DNA from: Streptomyces sp. WAC 04229 | GTDB lineage: Bacteria > Actinomycetota > Actinomycetes > Streptomycetales > Streptomycetaceae | DNA: 64,000 nucleotides | Assembly: GCF_003947455.1 (NCBI RefSeq) | Contig: NZ_QHJH01000010.1 | Coordinates: 1 to 64,000 of the forward strand | Reading direction: 5' to 3' | Shown: positions 45,347 through 54,519 of the stretch, piece by piece | How positions within the stretch are numbered: the stretch's first letter is position 1 | Layout of the letters: each line of letters starts with the position of its first letter | The notes under the pieces: generated by a model | What the model was told of the DNA's origin: nothing | Databases searched by the model: none | The model's input: the letters and a program-made list of their open reading frames with translations, nothing else | Position numbers and translations under genes: made by a program

Positions 45347-46875
45347 CGACGGACAGGACCGCGGACTCTCCGGCCGCCGCTCCGCTGCTGGACCTGCAGC
45401 CACTGGTGGTGGCGGTGCGCAGGCGCCGCCGCCTCTGGTGCTCCCTGGCGATGCTGGGCCTGGTGGCCGGCGGGGCGCTCGCCGTCCTGCTGCCGCCACC
45501 ACCGACCGCGGTGACGAAGGTGCTGGTCGCCCACAAGGAGGATCAGCCGAACGACACCGGAACGCTGATCCGCACCGACGTCGAGCTGCTGAGGACGACG
45601 CGGATCGCCGAGGCGGCCCTGAAGTCCCTCGAGTCCCCGGAGAAACCGGAGGACTTCATGGCGGACTACCGGGGCACCGGCCTCACCAACAACCTGCTCG
45701 AGATCACCGTGTCCGGCGACAGCGACGCTCACGCCGTGGCCCGTGCCGAGGCGCTGGCCGACGCCTTCGTCGCGGATCACGTCCGTCGGATGCGCGCGAC
45801 CGCGGACGCCGAGTCCAAGGCCCTGCTCGAGCAGCGAGAGCGCACGCGGGACGAACTCGCCGAGGTCAACAAGGCGATCGGGGACCGGTCACCGGAGAGC
45901 GACCCGAAGGCGTCGGCGAGCCTCGAATCGCTCTTCGCCCGCCGGGCCGAACTCAGTTCACGCGTCGCCGACTTCGACCAGCGGGCCGCGGAGGCGCGTA
46001 CCGGCACACCCGGGATCGTCTCCGGCACACAGATCGTGGACGCCCCCCGCGCGGTGCGCCACTCCCTGCCCAGGACCGCCGTCACCAACGCCGGGATCGG
46101 ACTGGTCCTCGGGCTGGTCCTCGGGCTCGTGATGGCGGCGGTCGGCTCCCTGGTGGCGGACCGCCCCGTGCTGCGCCGGGAGATCGCCGCGCACCTCGGG
46201 GCCTCGGTCATCGCGGAGCTTCCCCGCCGCGGGTCGCCCAGGCTCTGGCGGCGCCGACGGATCCGGGCGGCGCGCTCGCGGCTCACCACGTCCCTGGCCC
46301 GCACCGTGCGCGGCTCCGCGGAACCGGTGTCGCTGCTGGAACTGGGGTGTGCGCGCAGCGCGGGCGTCATCGCCCTCGACCTCGCGGCGGCACTGGAGGC
46401 GCGGGACGGACAGGAGTCGGTGGTCGTCGACGCCCTGCCCGGCCTCCCGCTCGCCCGGCGCCGCCAAAAGCCCGGAGACCCGACCGTGACCGGCGGCGAA
46501 GGCTCCGCCGCGGCCGGACCGGAGCAGGAGCGCCGGCTCTACGTCGGCTCGGTGGCGCCGGGCACGGCGTGGACCGATCTGCCGCACCTCGGCAGCCGGA
46601 CCGTGCTCGTCGTCCGTGCCGGGCACGGCAGTGCCGCCTGGCTGCACACCGTGGCACGGCAGCTAGCCGACCAGCGCGTCACGGTGCTCGGTGTGGTGCT
46701 GATCGACCCCGATCCACGGGACCGGACCGACGGGACCCTGTGGGACGGGCAGGCCCACGCGCTGCGCGGCCGCAGCGAGCGGCCGGCCCGGCCGAACGGG
46801 ACCGAACGACCGCGGACGGAGCGGCTGCCGATGCGGGCGACGCGGGTCCCGGACAGCGACCAGGAGGGGCGATAG
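45343..46875 (+). CDS. Second Wzz-like chain-length protein with degenerate BY-kinase-like domain
   Basis: A 510-residue paralogue in function, starting at GTG and overlapping the previous stop. Helix one is SLAMLGLVAGGALAVLL. The external region has VTKVLVAHKEDQPND, a coiled coil (~150-215) and the re-entry TGTPGIVSGTQIVDAPRAV typical of Wzz/GumC. Helix two is AGIGLVLGLVLGLVMAAVG. The cytosolic end (SLLELGCARSAGVIALDLA, RTVLVVRAGHGSAAWL, VTVLGVVLIDPDP) has the order of a BY-kinase/MinD fold without the P-loop lysine. It may pair with the preceding protein. Confidence 0.8.
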   Translation: MTTDRTADSPAAAPLLDLQPLVVAVRRRRRLWCSLAMLGLVAGGALAVLLPPPPTAVTKVLVAHKEDQPNDTGTLIRTDVELLRTTRIAEAALKSLESPEKPEDFMADYRGTGLTNNLLEITVSGDSDAHAVARAEALADAFVADHVRRMRATADAESKALLEQRERTRDELAEVNKAIGDRSPESDPKASASLESLFARRAELSSRVADFDQRAAEARTGTPGIVSGTQIVDAPRAVRHSLPRTAVTNAGIGLVLGLVLGLVMAAVGSLVADRPVLRREIAAHLGASVIAELPRRGSPRLWRRRRIRAARSRLTTSLARTVRGSAEPVSLLELGCARSAGVIALDLAAALEARDGQESVVVDALPGLPLARRRQKPGDPTVTGGEGSAAAGPEQERRLYVGSVAPGTAWTDLPHLGSRTVLVVRAGHGSAAWLHTVARQLADQRVTVLGVVLIDPDPRDRTDGTLWDGQAHALRGRSERPARPNGTERPRTERLPMRATRVPDSDQEGR

Positions 46876-46878
46876 GAC

Positions 46879-48813
46879 ATGTGTGGCATCGCAGGCACCT
46901 ACCGATGGCCGGACGGGAAGGCCGTGGCCGACCGGCTGACCGACGTCCTCGCCCACCGCGGCCCGGACGGGGCGGGCCGCTACAGCCATCCCGTCGGTGA
47001 GGGCGAAGTGCACCTCGGGCACCGCCGGCTGGCCATCATCGACCTGACCGAGACGGGCGCCCAGCCGATGGTCTCGGGGGGCCTCGTCCTGACGTACAAC
47101 GGCGAGCTGTACAACGCGCCGGAGCTGCGCGCCGAGCTGGCGGCCGCCGGGGTGCGCTTTCGCGGTACGTCAGACACCGAGGTGCTGCTTGAGGCGTGGC
47201 GGCGCTGGGGCACCGACTGCCTGCCCAGGCTGCGCGGCATGTTCGCGTTCGGGATCTTCGACGAGCGGACCGGTGACCTGGTCCTCGCCCGCGACCAGCT
47301 CGGCGTCAAGCCGCTGTTCCTGCTCCGGCGCGGCGAGGGCCTGGTGTTCGCCTCCGAGCTGAAGGCGCTCGCCGCCGTGACCGGCGGGTCGCTGGAGGTG
47401 GACCACGGGGCGCTGGTCGCCTCGCTGCTGTACTACTGGGTGCCGGACTCGCGCTGCGCGTTGCGCGGGGCGGAGAAGCTGCCGCCGGGAAGCTGGCTGC
47501 GGTGCCGGCCCGACGGCCGGGTGGAGCGCGGCCGGTACTGGAACCTGAAGGACGTCGCGGCCGAGGGCAGGGAGCGGGCGCTGAGCGGCGAACGGCCGGA
47601 CGTCGCGGCGGTCGTCGAGGAGTCCACCCGGCGGCACCTGCTCTCCGACGTGCCCGTGGCGACCTTCCTCTCCGGCGGGCTGGACTCCAGCTACCTGACC
47701 GCGCTGGCCGCCCGCGACCGGCCCGGGATCTCCGCGTACACGATCGGGTTCCGCGCCGAGGACGCCAGGTTCGAGGCGATGCCCGACGACCTGCGGCACG
47801 CCCGGAGCGTGGCCGAGCGGTTCGGCGTCGACCTGCACGAGATCGAGATCGCACCCGACGTGCTCGACCTGCTGCCCCGGATGACGTACCACCTGGACGA
47901 GCCGATCGGCGACCCCGCGGCGATCAACACGTACCTGATCTGCGAGGCCGCACGGGAGGCCGGGGTCAAGGTGATGCTCTCGGGGATGGGCGCCGACGAG
48001 CTGTTCGCCGGGTACCGCAAGCACCTGGCCAACCTGCTCGCGCTGCGCTACCAGCGCGTCCCGCGTCCCCTGCGGCGCGGCGTGTCCGCGGCCGTGGACC
48101 GGCTGCCGGTCGCCACGGCCCGTCGCGGGTACCGGTCGGTGCGCTTCGCGAAGCGGTTCCTCTCCTTCGCCGAACTGCCCGAGGAGACCGCGTTCCGGCG
48201 CAGCTACACCATGTACGACCGGGACGAGCTGCTCGCCCTGGTCGATCCCGACCTGGCCGGGACGGTGGAGGACGTGCTGACCGAGCACGCCGACGTGTAC
48301 CTGGACAACGACCTCGACGACTTCGTCAACCGGATGTGCCTGGGTGACGCCCGGATGTTCCTGCCGGGTCTGAACCTCGCGTACACGGACCGGTCGAGCA
48401 TGGCCGCGTCGACCGAGGTGCGGGTGCCGTACGTGGACGTCGAGGTGGTCAAGGCGGCCTTCGCCGTGCCCGGTGACCGCAAGATCGCCGGACGTCAGGG
48501 CAAGGCGGTCCTCAAGGAGGCGGCCGTCTCCGTCCTGCCCCGGGAGATCGTGTACCGGCCCAAGGGCCTGTTCAGCGCTCCCCTGCGGGCCTGGATGAGC
48601 CGGGATCTGGCACCGCTGGTCCGCGAGGTGGTGCACGACGGCGAGCTGGTCCGGGCCGGGTTGCTGCGCCGCGACGCGCTGGCCCGGCTGGTCGCCGAGG
48701 ACGCCGCCGGGCACCGGGACTACTCCAAGCATCTGTGGCACGTGCTGACCCTCGAGTACTGGTACCGCGGCGCGCTCTCCGGGGCCGGCCAGCACTCTCC
48801 CTCGACGGCGTAG
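46879..48813 (+). CDS. asnB: Asparagine synthase (glutamine-hydrolysing)-like amidotransferase
   Basis: A 644-residue enzyme with N-terminal class II glutaminase (MCGIAGTYRW, Cys2 nucleophile; NGELYNAPELR) and a C-terminal ATP-pyrophosphatase synthetase domain (FLSGGLDSSYLTAL). GGAGGGG precedes the ATG. Within polysaccharide loci such proteins (WbpS type) amidate the carboxyl group of uronic acids rather than making asparagine. Because algD is in the same operon, amidation of a mannuronate-type residue is a reasonable inference. Confidence 0.9.
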   Translation: MCGIAGTYRWPDGKAVADRLTDVLAHRGPDGAGRYSHPVGEGEVHLGHRRLAIIDLTETGAQPMVSGGLVLTYNGELYNAPELRAELAAAGVRFRGTSDTEVLLEAWRRWGTDCLPRLRGMFAFGIFDERTGDLVLARDQLGVKPLFLLRRGEGLVFASELKALAAVTGGSLEVDHGALVASLLYYWVPDSRCALRGAEKLPPGSWLRCRPDGRVERGRYWNLKDVAAEGRERALSGERPDVAAVVEESTRRHLLSDVPVATFLSGGLDSSYLTALAARDRPGISAYTIGFRAEDARFEAMPDDLRHARSVAERFGVDLHEIEIAPDVLDLLPRMTYHLDEPIGDPAAINTYLICEAAREAGVKVMLSGMGADELFAGYRKHLANLLALRYQRVPRPLRRGVSAAVDRLPVATARRGYRSVRFAKRFLSFAELPEETAFRRSYTMYDRDELLALVDPDLAGTVEDVLTEHADVYLDNDLDDFVNRMCLGDARMFLPGLNLAYTDRSSMAASTEVRVPYVDVEVVKAAFAVPGDRKIAGRQGKAVLKEAAVSVLPREIVYRPKGLFSAPLRAWMSRDLAPLVREVVHDGELVRAGLLRRDALARLVAEDAAGHRDYSKHLWHVLTLEYWYRGALSGAGQHSPSTA

Positions 48814-48829
48814 AGACAAGAGGAATTCG

Positions 48830-51016
48830 GTGAAACAGGTTGTGCAGAACTACAAGAGCGGCGAGCTGACGCTGCTCGACGTCCCGGTGCCGGGGTGCAA
48901 GCCGGGCGGTGTGCTGGTGCGGAGCGCCTACTCGCTGATCTCCACCGGGACCGAGCTGATGAAGGTGTCCGAGGCCGGCATGTCGATGGTCGGCAAGGCC
49001 CGCTCACGCCCGGACCAGGTCGCCAAGGTGGTGCAGAGCGTGGCCACCAACGGCGTGCCCGCCACCTACCGCAAGGTGATGGGGAAGCTGGACTCCTACA
49101 CGCCGCTCGGCTACTCGCTGTGCGGGGTGGTCGAGCAGGTCGGCGCCGGGATCGACGACGTGTCGGTGGGTGACGTGGTGGCGTGCGCGGGCAACGAGCA
49201 CGCGCTGCACGCCGAGGTGAACTGGGTCCCGAAGAACCTCTACACCCGGGTGCCGGACGGCCTCGCGCCGCGGCACGCCGCGTTCGGCACCGTCGGGTCG
49301 ATCGCGTTGCAGGGCGTACGCCGCGGGGAGCCCCAGCTCGGCGAGGTGGCGTTGGTGATCGGCCTCGGGCTGATCGGTCAGCTGGTGGTGCAGTTGCTGG
49401 CCGCGTCGGGGGTGCGCGTGGTCGGCGCCGACCCCGACCCGGCGCGCTGCGAACTGGCCGAGCGCCTCGGCGCGGCGGCCTGCGGCGATCCCTCCGCACC
49501 GGCCGTGGAGAACGCCGTCGCCGAACTCACCGGCGGTCACGGTGTGGACCAGGTGTACCTGGCGGCGGGCGGCGGCAGCAACGAGCCCGTCGAGCTGGCC
49601 GCCCGGCTGAGCCGGGACCGCGGCCGGGTCGTCGACATCGGCAAGTGCAGCCTGGACCTGCCCTGGAACGCGTACTACGAGAAGGAGCTCGACGTCCGGT
49701 TCTCCCGCTCGTACGGTCCCGGCCGCTACGACCCGGAGTACGAACTGGAGGGGCGCGACTACCCGATCGGATATGTGCGCTGGACCGAGCGCCGCAACCT
49801 GGCGTGCTTCCTCGATCTCGTCGCCCGCGGTCGCGTCGACGTGGAGCCCCTGGTCTCCCACACGGCCGACTTCGACGACGCCGTCGAGACGTACCAGCGC
49901 CTGAAGGACGGCGGTCTCAAGGCCGTGGCCGTGCTGTTCCGGTACCCCGGACACAAGGAGGAGGCCGCGGCCCCGGAGCTGACCGTGCCCGCGGTGCGCC
50001 GCGGTGGCGGGGCCCCGGCTCCGGCCCGGTCCGGCAAGGCGTCGGTGCGGCTGGCGTTCGTCGGCGCCGGGAACTACGCGACGTCGATGCTGCTGCCGCA
50101 CCTGGCGCAGCGCGAGGGCGTCGAGCTGTCCACGGTCGTCACCACGACGGCGCTGTCCGCGGCCAACGCGCAGCGCAAGTTCGGTTTCGCCGAGGCGACC
50201 ACGGAACTCGACGCGGTGCTCGACGATCCGTCCGTCGACGCGGTGTTCGTGGTCACCCGGCACAGCTCGCACGCCGAGCTGACCCGTAGGGCGCTGCTGG
50301 CCGGCAAGGCGGTGTTCGTGGAGAAGCCGTTGGCGCTGACCGAGGACGAGCTGGCCGGCGTGCTCGCGGCGGTCGAGGAGTCGGGCAACGACCGGATCCA
50401 GGTGGGCTTCAACCGCCGGTTCGCGCCGCTGCTGCTGGAGGCGCGGGAGCGGTTCGGCGCGCGGACCGGGCCGGCGAGCCTGCGCTACCTGGTCAACGCG
50501 GGCCGGCTGGAGCACGGCAGCTGGTACCTCCAACAGGGCACCCAGGGCTCGCGGTTCGCCGGTGAGGGCGGGCACTTCATCGACACGGCGAGCCGACTGC
50601 TCGACGCCGACCCGGTCTCGGTGTACGCGACGGCGACGCCCGGAAACGAGGACCTCCAGGTGGTGCTGGGCTACCCCGGCGGCTCGACCGCCACCATCAG
50701 CTACCTCACCACCGGCCCGTCCGGCTTCCCCAAGGAGACGCTGGACCTGGTCGCCGACGGCCGGGCGCTGCGGCTCGACGACTTCGTCCGTGCCTCCGTC
50801 TACGACGGTGGCCGGAAGCGGTGGGTGAGTTCCCGGTTGCCGAAGGCGCGGGACAAGGGCCAGAACGCCGAACTGGCCGCGTTCATCAGGGCCGTGCGGA
50901 CCGGTCGGCCGATGCCGGTGCCGCTGGAGTCGCTGGTGGCCACCACCACGGCCACCCTCGCCGTGCAGGCCAGTCTGGCCGGCGGCGCGCCGGTCGCGTT
51001 GGCGGCGGCACGATGA
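48830..51016 (+). CDS. Bi-domain oxidoreductase (MDR dehydrogenase plus Gfo/Idh/MocA)
   Basis: A 728-residue fusion beginning at GTG 48830. Residues ~1-375 form a zinc-less MDR-type dehydrogenase (LDVPVPGCKPGGVLVRS, VALVIGLGLIGQLVVQLLAA). Residues ~400-728 form a Gfo/Idh/MocA oxidoreductase (LAFVGAGNYATSMLLPHL, FVEKPLALTEDEL, GFNRRFAPL, EGGHFIDTASRLL). This two-domain arrangement recurs in exopolysaccharide clusters directly before heparinase II/III genes, as here. It probably modifies a nucleotide sugar, perhaps an oxidation or epimerisation. The next gene overlaps by ATGA. Confidence 0.88.
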   Translation: MKQVVQNYKSGELTLLDVPVPGCKPGGVLVRSAYSLISTGTELMKVSEAGMSMVGKARSRPDQVAKVVQSVATNGVPATYRKVMGKLDSYTPLGYSLCGVVEQVGAGIDDVSVGDVVACAGNEHALHAEVNWVPKNLYTRVPDGLAPRHAAFGTVGSIALQGVRRGEPQLGEVALVIGLGLIGQLVVQLLAASGVRVVGADPDPARCELAERLGAAACGDPSAPAVENAVAELTGGHGVDQVYLAAGGGSNEPVELAARLSRDRGRVVDIGKCSLDLPWNAYYEKELDVRFSRSYGPGRYDPEYELEGRDYPIGYVRWTERRNLACFLDLVARGRVDVEPLVSHTADFDDAVETYQRLKDGGLKAVAVLFRYPGHKEEAAAPELTVPAVRRGGGAPAPARSGKASVRLAFVGAGNYATSMLLPHLAQREGVELSTVVTTTALSAANAQRKFGFAEATTELDAVLDDPSVDAVFVVTRHSSHAELTRRALLAGKAVFVEKPLALTEDELAGVLAAVEESGNDRIQVGFNRRFAPLLLEARERFGARTGPASLRYLVNAGRLEHGSWYLQQGTQGSRFAGEGGHFIDTASRLLDADPVSVYATATPGNEDLQVVLGYPGGSTATISYLTTGPSGFPKETLDLVADGRALRLDDFVRASVYDGGRKRWVSSRLPKARDKGQNAELAAFIRAVRTGRPMPVPLESLVATTTATLAVQASLAGGAPVALAAAR

Positions 51017-52989
51017 CGGTGACCTCGGGGAGTCCGGGCTGGTACCTGCGGCGGCTGTCCCGGATGGGGCCGCGGGAGGTCGGTGGCCGGGCGGGCGACG
51101 CCCTGCGCAGGCGGCGCTGGCGGTCGGCACCGCCGCACTGCCCGACGGTGACCGGCGCCCGGTTCACCGCGGTGCTGCCCGCGGGGACGGTCGCCGCGGT
51201 GGCGCCGGACGCCGCGAAACGTCTCGTCGCCGAGGCCGACCGGCTGATGGCCGGGCACGTCGAGTACTTCGGGGTGGTCCGCGACGACCTGGCCGACCCG
51301 GACTGGTGGTACGACCCGAAGACCGGGCGCCGGGCCCCCTGGGGGTACGCCTTCGGGGTGCCGTACCGGGACGAGGAGGTGGTCGGTGACATCAAGCAGA
51401 TCTGGGAGCTGTCCCGGCACCAGTACCTCACCGTGCTCGCCGCCGCCTACGCGATCACCGGCGACGAGCGGTACGCGGAGCGTGTGGCCCACCATCTGCG
51501 GTCGTGGTGGGCGGCGAACGCGCCGCTGCACGGGGTGCACTGGACGAGCGGGATCGAGCTGGGGATCCGGCTGCTGTCGTGGGTGTGGGTCCGCCGGCTG
51601 CTCGACGGCTGGCCGGGCGCGGCGGAGCTGTTCGAGCGCAACCCGGTGGCGCTGAACCAGATCTGGCACCACCAGCGCTGGCTGGCGGCCTTCCCCAGCC
51701 GGGGGTCGTCGGCCAACAACCACGTGATCGCCGAGGCCGCCGGGCAGTTCGCGGCGTCCTGCGCCTTCGGGTGGTTCCCCACCTCGGCGCGGCTGCGGGC
51801 CGACGCGCTGCGCTCCCTGGAGCGGCACCTGCGGGGCAACACCTTCCGGTCCGGCCTCAACCGCGAGCTGGCCACCGAGTACCACGGGCTCGTGCTGGAA
51901 CTCGGCCTGGCCGCCCTGGCGGAGGCGGATCTCGCCGGGGTGCCGGTGCCGCCGACGGTCCGGCTGGTGCTGCTGCGGATGACCGACGCGCTCGCGGCGA
52001 TCGTCGACGACCGGTTGCGGCCGCCGCGCCAAGGGGACGCCGACGACGGCCACGGTCTGGTCCTGGACGGCGCGGGCACCGACCGCTGGGGCTCGCTGCT
52101 GGCCACCGGGGACGCGGTGTTCGGGCGGCGCGCCTGGTGGCCGGAGGTGACCGGAACCGACGTGCGCACCCCGCTGCTGGCCGCGCTCGTCCGGCCGTAC
52201 CCGGAGGACGGAGCCGTGCCCCCGGTGACCCGCCCGGCGAGCCGCCCGGCCCACTTCGCCGACGCGGGGCTCACCGTCCTGCGGGGGCCGGCCGGGATCT
52301 GGTGCCGCTGCGACGGCGGTCCGCACGGCTTCCTGTCCATCGCCGCGCACGCGCACGCGGACGCGCTGTCCGTGGAGGTCCGGCAGGACGGCGTCGACGT
52401 GCTCGCCGACCCCGGGACGTTCTGCTACCACGGGCAACCCGTGTGGCGGCGGTACTTCCGGTCGACGCTCGGTCACAACACCCTGCAGCTGGACGACGCC
52501 GACCAGTCCGTCTCCGGCGGCCCGTTCCTGTGGACCCGGCACGCCCGCAGCCGGGTGCTGGTCGCGGACCCGTCCGGGGCCCTGGACGGGGGCACGGCCC
52601 GGTGGTGCGCCGAGCACGACGGATACCAGCGCTCCGTGCACCGCCGCCGGGTGGAGCTGACGGCCGCGAGCCGGGAGCTGAAGGTGGTCGACGAGGTGCG
52701 CGGCCCGCGCCGGTCCGTGCGGCTGGCCTTCCACCTCGGTCCGGCGGTCACCGCGGACCTGACGGGGAGCCGGGCCGCCCTCAGCTGGACCCGGGACGGC
52801 GCGGAGCACTCCGCCGTGCTCGACCTGCCCGGGGAGCTGAGCTGGCGCGCGCACCGCGGCGAGACCGATCCGCCGCTGGGCTGGTACTCCCCCGGTTTCG
52901 GGCGCAAGGAACCCGCCACGACGCTCGTCGGCACCGGCTTCTCCGACGGGGCCGAGGGGTTCACCACCGTACTCAGGTTCCACGGCTAG
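51013..52989 (+). CDS. Heparinase II/III family protein (alginate-lyase fold)
   Basis: A 658-residue protein with an N-terminal (alpha/alpha) toroid (YDPKTGRRAPWGYAF, WTSGIELGIRLLSWVW, RGSSANNHVIAEAAGQFAAS) and a C-terminal heparinase II/III beta-sandwich (GPHGFLSIAAHAHADALS, DVLADPGTFCYHG, LGHNTLQLDD). These motifs fit PL12/PL15/PL17/PL21-type polysaccharide lyases. No signal peptide is seen, so a cytosolic or unusual location is implied. Polymer trimming or modification is inferred. The ATG overlaps the previous stop. Confidence 0.88.
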   Translation: MTVTSGSPGWYLRRLSRMGPREVGGRAGDALRRRRWRSAPPHCPTVTGARFTAVLPAGTVAAVAPDAAKRLVAEADRLMAGHVEYFGVVRDDLADPDWWYDPKTGRRAPWGYAFGVPYRDEEVVGDIKQIWELSRHQYLTVLAAAYAITGDERYAERVAHHLRSWWAANAPLHGVHWTSGIELGIRLLSWVWVRRLLDGWPGAAELFERNPVALNQIWHHQRWLAAFPSRGSSANNHVIAEAAGQFAASCAFGWFPTSARLRADALRSLERHLRGNTFRSGLNRELATEYHGLVLELGLAALAEADLAGVPVPPTVRLVLLRMTDALAAIVDDRLRPPRQGDADDGHGLVLDGAGTDRWGSLLATGDAVFGRRAWWPEVTGTDVRTPLLAALVRPYPEDGAVPPVTRPASRPAHFADAGLTVLRGPAGIWCRCDGGPHGFLSIAAHAHADALSVEVRQDGVDVLADPGTFCYHGQPVWRRYFRSTLGHNTLQLDDADQSVSGGPFLWTRHARSRVLVADPSGALDGGTARWCAEHDGYQRSVHRRRVELTAASRELKVVDEVRGPRRSVRLAFHLGPAVTADLTGSRAALSWTRDGAEHSAVLDLPGELSWRAHRGETDPPLGWYSPGFGRKEPATTLVGTGFSDGAEGFTTVLRFHG

Positions 52990-52997
52990 GGGGCCGC

Positions 52998-54518
52998 GTG
53001 GGGATCAAGTGGCGGCGCTGGGCGTTGCCTGCCGCACCGCTGGCGCTGGCCCTGCTGGCGGCGACCGGCTGTGAGAGCACGCAGGCCGCGCGGCCGAAGC
53101 CGACCGCCGCGCCGACCGCGCCGGTGGCACGCGTGTGCGCCGAGCCGGCCGCCGGTCCCGCGAAGGCGCCCGCGGGCGCGGTGACGGTGGACCCCGCGGT
53201 CGCCGGCGATCTGGCCGCGAAGACCAGGAAGAGTCCGCCGAACACCACGTTCTGGCTGCGTCCGGGCACCCACCGGCTCCAGCCGGACCGTTACGCGCAG
53301 GTCGTCCCCAAGGAGGGGAACAGGTATCTCGGAGCCCCGGGCGCGGTGCTCGACGGCCGGAAGACCAACCAGTACGCGTTCGGCGGCACCGCCCGCGACG
53401 TGACCATCCGCCACCTGACCGTGCAGGGGTTCGTCGCGCCGCACGACGAGGGCGTGGTCAACCACGACTCCGCCGACGGGTGGGTGATCGAGCACGCGAC
53501 GATCCAGCACAACTCCGGTGCCGGGCTGATGGCCGGTGCCCGCCAGCGGGTCCGCGCCAGCTGTCTGCGCGACAACGGCCAGTACGGCATGAACGCGTAC
53601 AAGGGCGGCGGCGGCATCACCGGCCTGGTGGTCGAGGGCAACGAGATCACGGGCAACAACAGGGACGACTGGGAGCGGCGGCGGCCGGGGTGCGGCTGCA
53701 CCGGAGGCGTCAAGTTCTGGGCCGTCGACGGCGCCGACGTCCGCGGCAACTGGGTGCACGACAACCGCGGAGCCGGCCTGTGGGCGGACACCAACAACAA
53801 CGACTTCCGCATCGAGGGCAACGTGCTGGAGGCCAACGACGGTGCCGCGCTGATCTACGAGACCAGCTACAACGCCGTCGTCCGCAAGAACACGATCCGG
53901 CGCAACAACTGGGTCGAGGGCCGCAGGTACGCCGACCGCGGCGACAGCTTCCCGCTCGCGACCGTCTACGTGTCCGAGTCCGGCGGCGAACCGCGGATCC
54001 GGGCCCGCACGGACCGGATCGAGATCTACGGCAACTTGCTGGAGAACAACTGGTCCGGGATCACCCTGTGGGAGAACGCCGACCGGTTCTGCAACAGCCC
54101 GGCCAACACCTCCTCCGGCGAGTGCACGCTCCTGGTGAAGGACACCGGCCGGTGCGCACAGCCGGCGATCGCCACCGCACCGCTGTACGCCGACTGCCGG
54201 TGGAAGACCCAGCGGGTGGACATCCACGACAACCGCTTCGTGCTGGACAAGTCCGTCGTCGACTGCACGGCGCTCTGCGACCGGATGGCGGTACTGGCGA
54301 ACTACGGGACCTACCCGGACTGGTCGCCGTACCAGGGCGAGCGGGTGGCGGAGGCGATCACCGGCGAGCAGCACAACCGCTGGTACGACAACGTCTACCT
54401 CGGCGCGTGGACGTTCGTCGCCCACGACCCGAGCCGCACCCTCGACTCCGGACAGTGGCAGGGCATGCCGTACCGGCAGGACGAGGGCAGTACCTTCCGT
54501 GCTCGGGACGGTGGTTGA
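52998..54518 (+). CDS. Right-handed parallel beta-helix lipoprotein
   Basis: A 506-residue exported protein starting at GTG 52998, with AGGGGG six bases upstream. The signal is hydrophobic (LPAAPLALALLAATGC) and ends in a lipobox-like Cys. The mature part is a PbH1 beta-helix with turns such as DVTIRHLTVQGFV, GWVIEHATIQHNSGAGLMAG, GLVVEGNEITGNN and DFRIEGNVLEANDG. This fold is shared by pectate lyases and mannuronan C5-epimerases (AlgG/AlgE). With algD and a heparinase-type gene beside it, a lyase or C5-epimerase acting on the exported polymer is plausible; the catalytic residues were not verified. Confidence 0.85.
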   Translation: MGIKWRRWALPAAPLALALLAATGCESTQAARPKPTAAPTAPVARVCAEPAAGPAKAPAGAVTVDPAVAGDLAAKTRKSPPNTTFWLRPGTHRLQPDRYAQVVPKEGNRYLGAPGAVLDGRKTNQYAFGGTARDVTIRHLTVQGFVAPHDEGVVNHDSADGWVIEHATIQHNSGAGLMAGARQRVRASCLRDNGQYGMNAYKGGGGITGLVVEGNEITGNNRDDWERRRPGCGCTGGVKFWAVDGADVRGNWVHDNRGAGLWADTNNNDFRIEGNVLEANDGAALIYETSYNAVVRKNTIRRNNWVEGRRYADRGDSFPLATVYVSESGGEPRIRARTDRIEIYGNLLENNWSGITLWENADRFCNSPANTSSGECTLLVKDTGRCAQPAIATAPLYADCRWKTQRVDIHDNRFVLDKSVVDCTALCDRMAVLANYGTYPDWSPYQGERVAEAITGEQHNRWYDNVYLGAWTFVAHDPSRTLDSGQWQGMPYRQDEGSTFRARDGG

Positions 54519-54519
54519 G

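Noticed and set aside
44811..47000. 729-codon plus-strand frame across the two Wzz-like genes
   Set aside because: It runs out of frame through both genes and into asnB, is Arg/Pro-rich and has no recognisable domain.
51504..52997. 1004-codon frame extending the beta-helix protein upstream
   Set aside because: The upstream part is antisense-like, out of frame with the heparinase gene, and has no motif. The signal peptide after GTG 52998 defines the true start.
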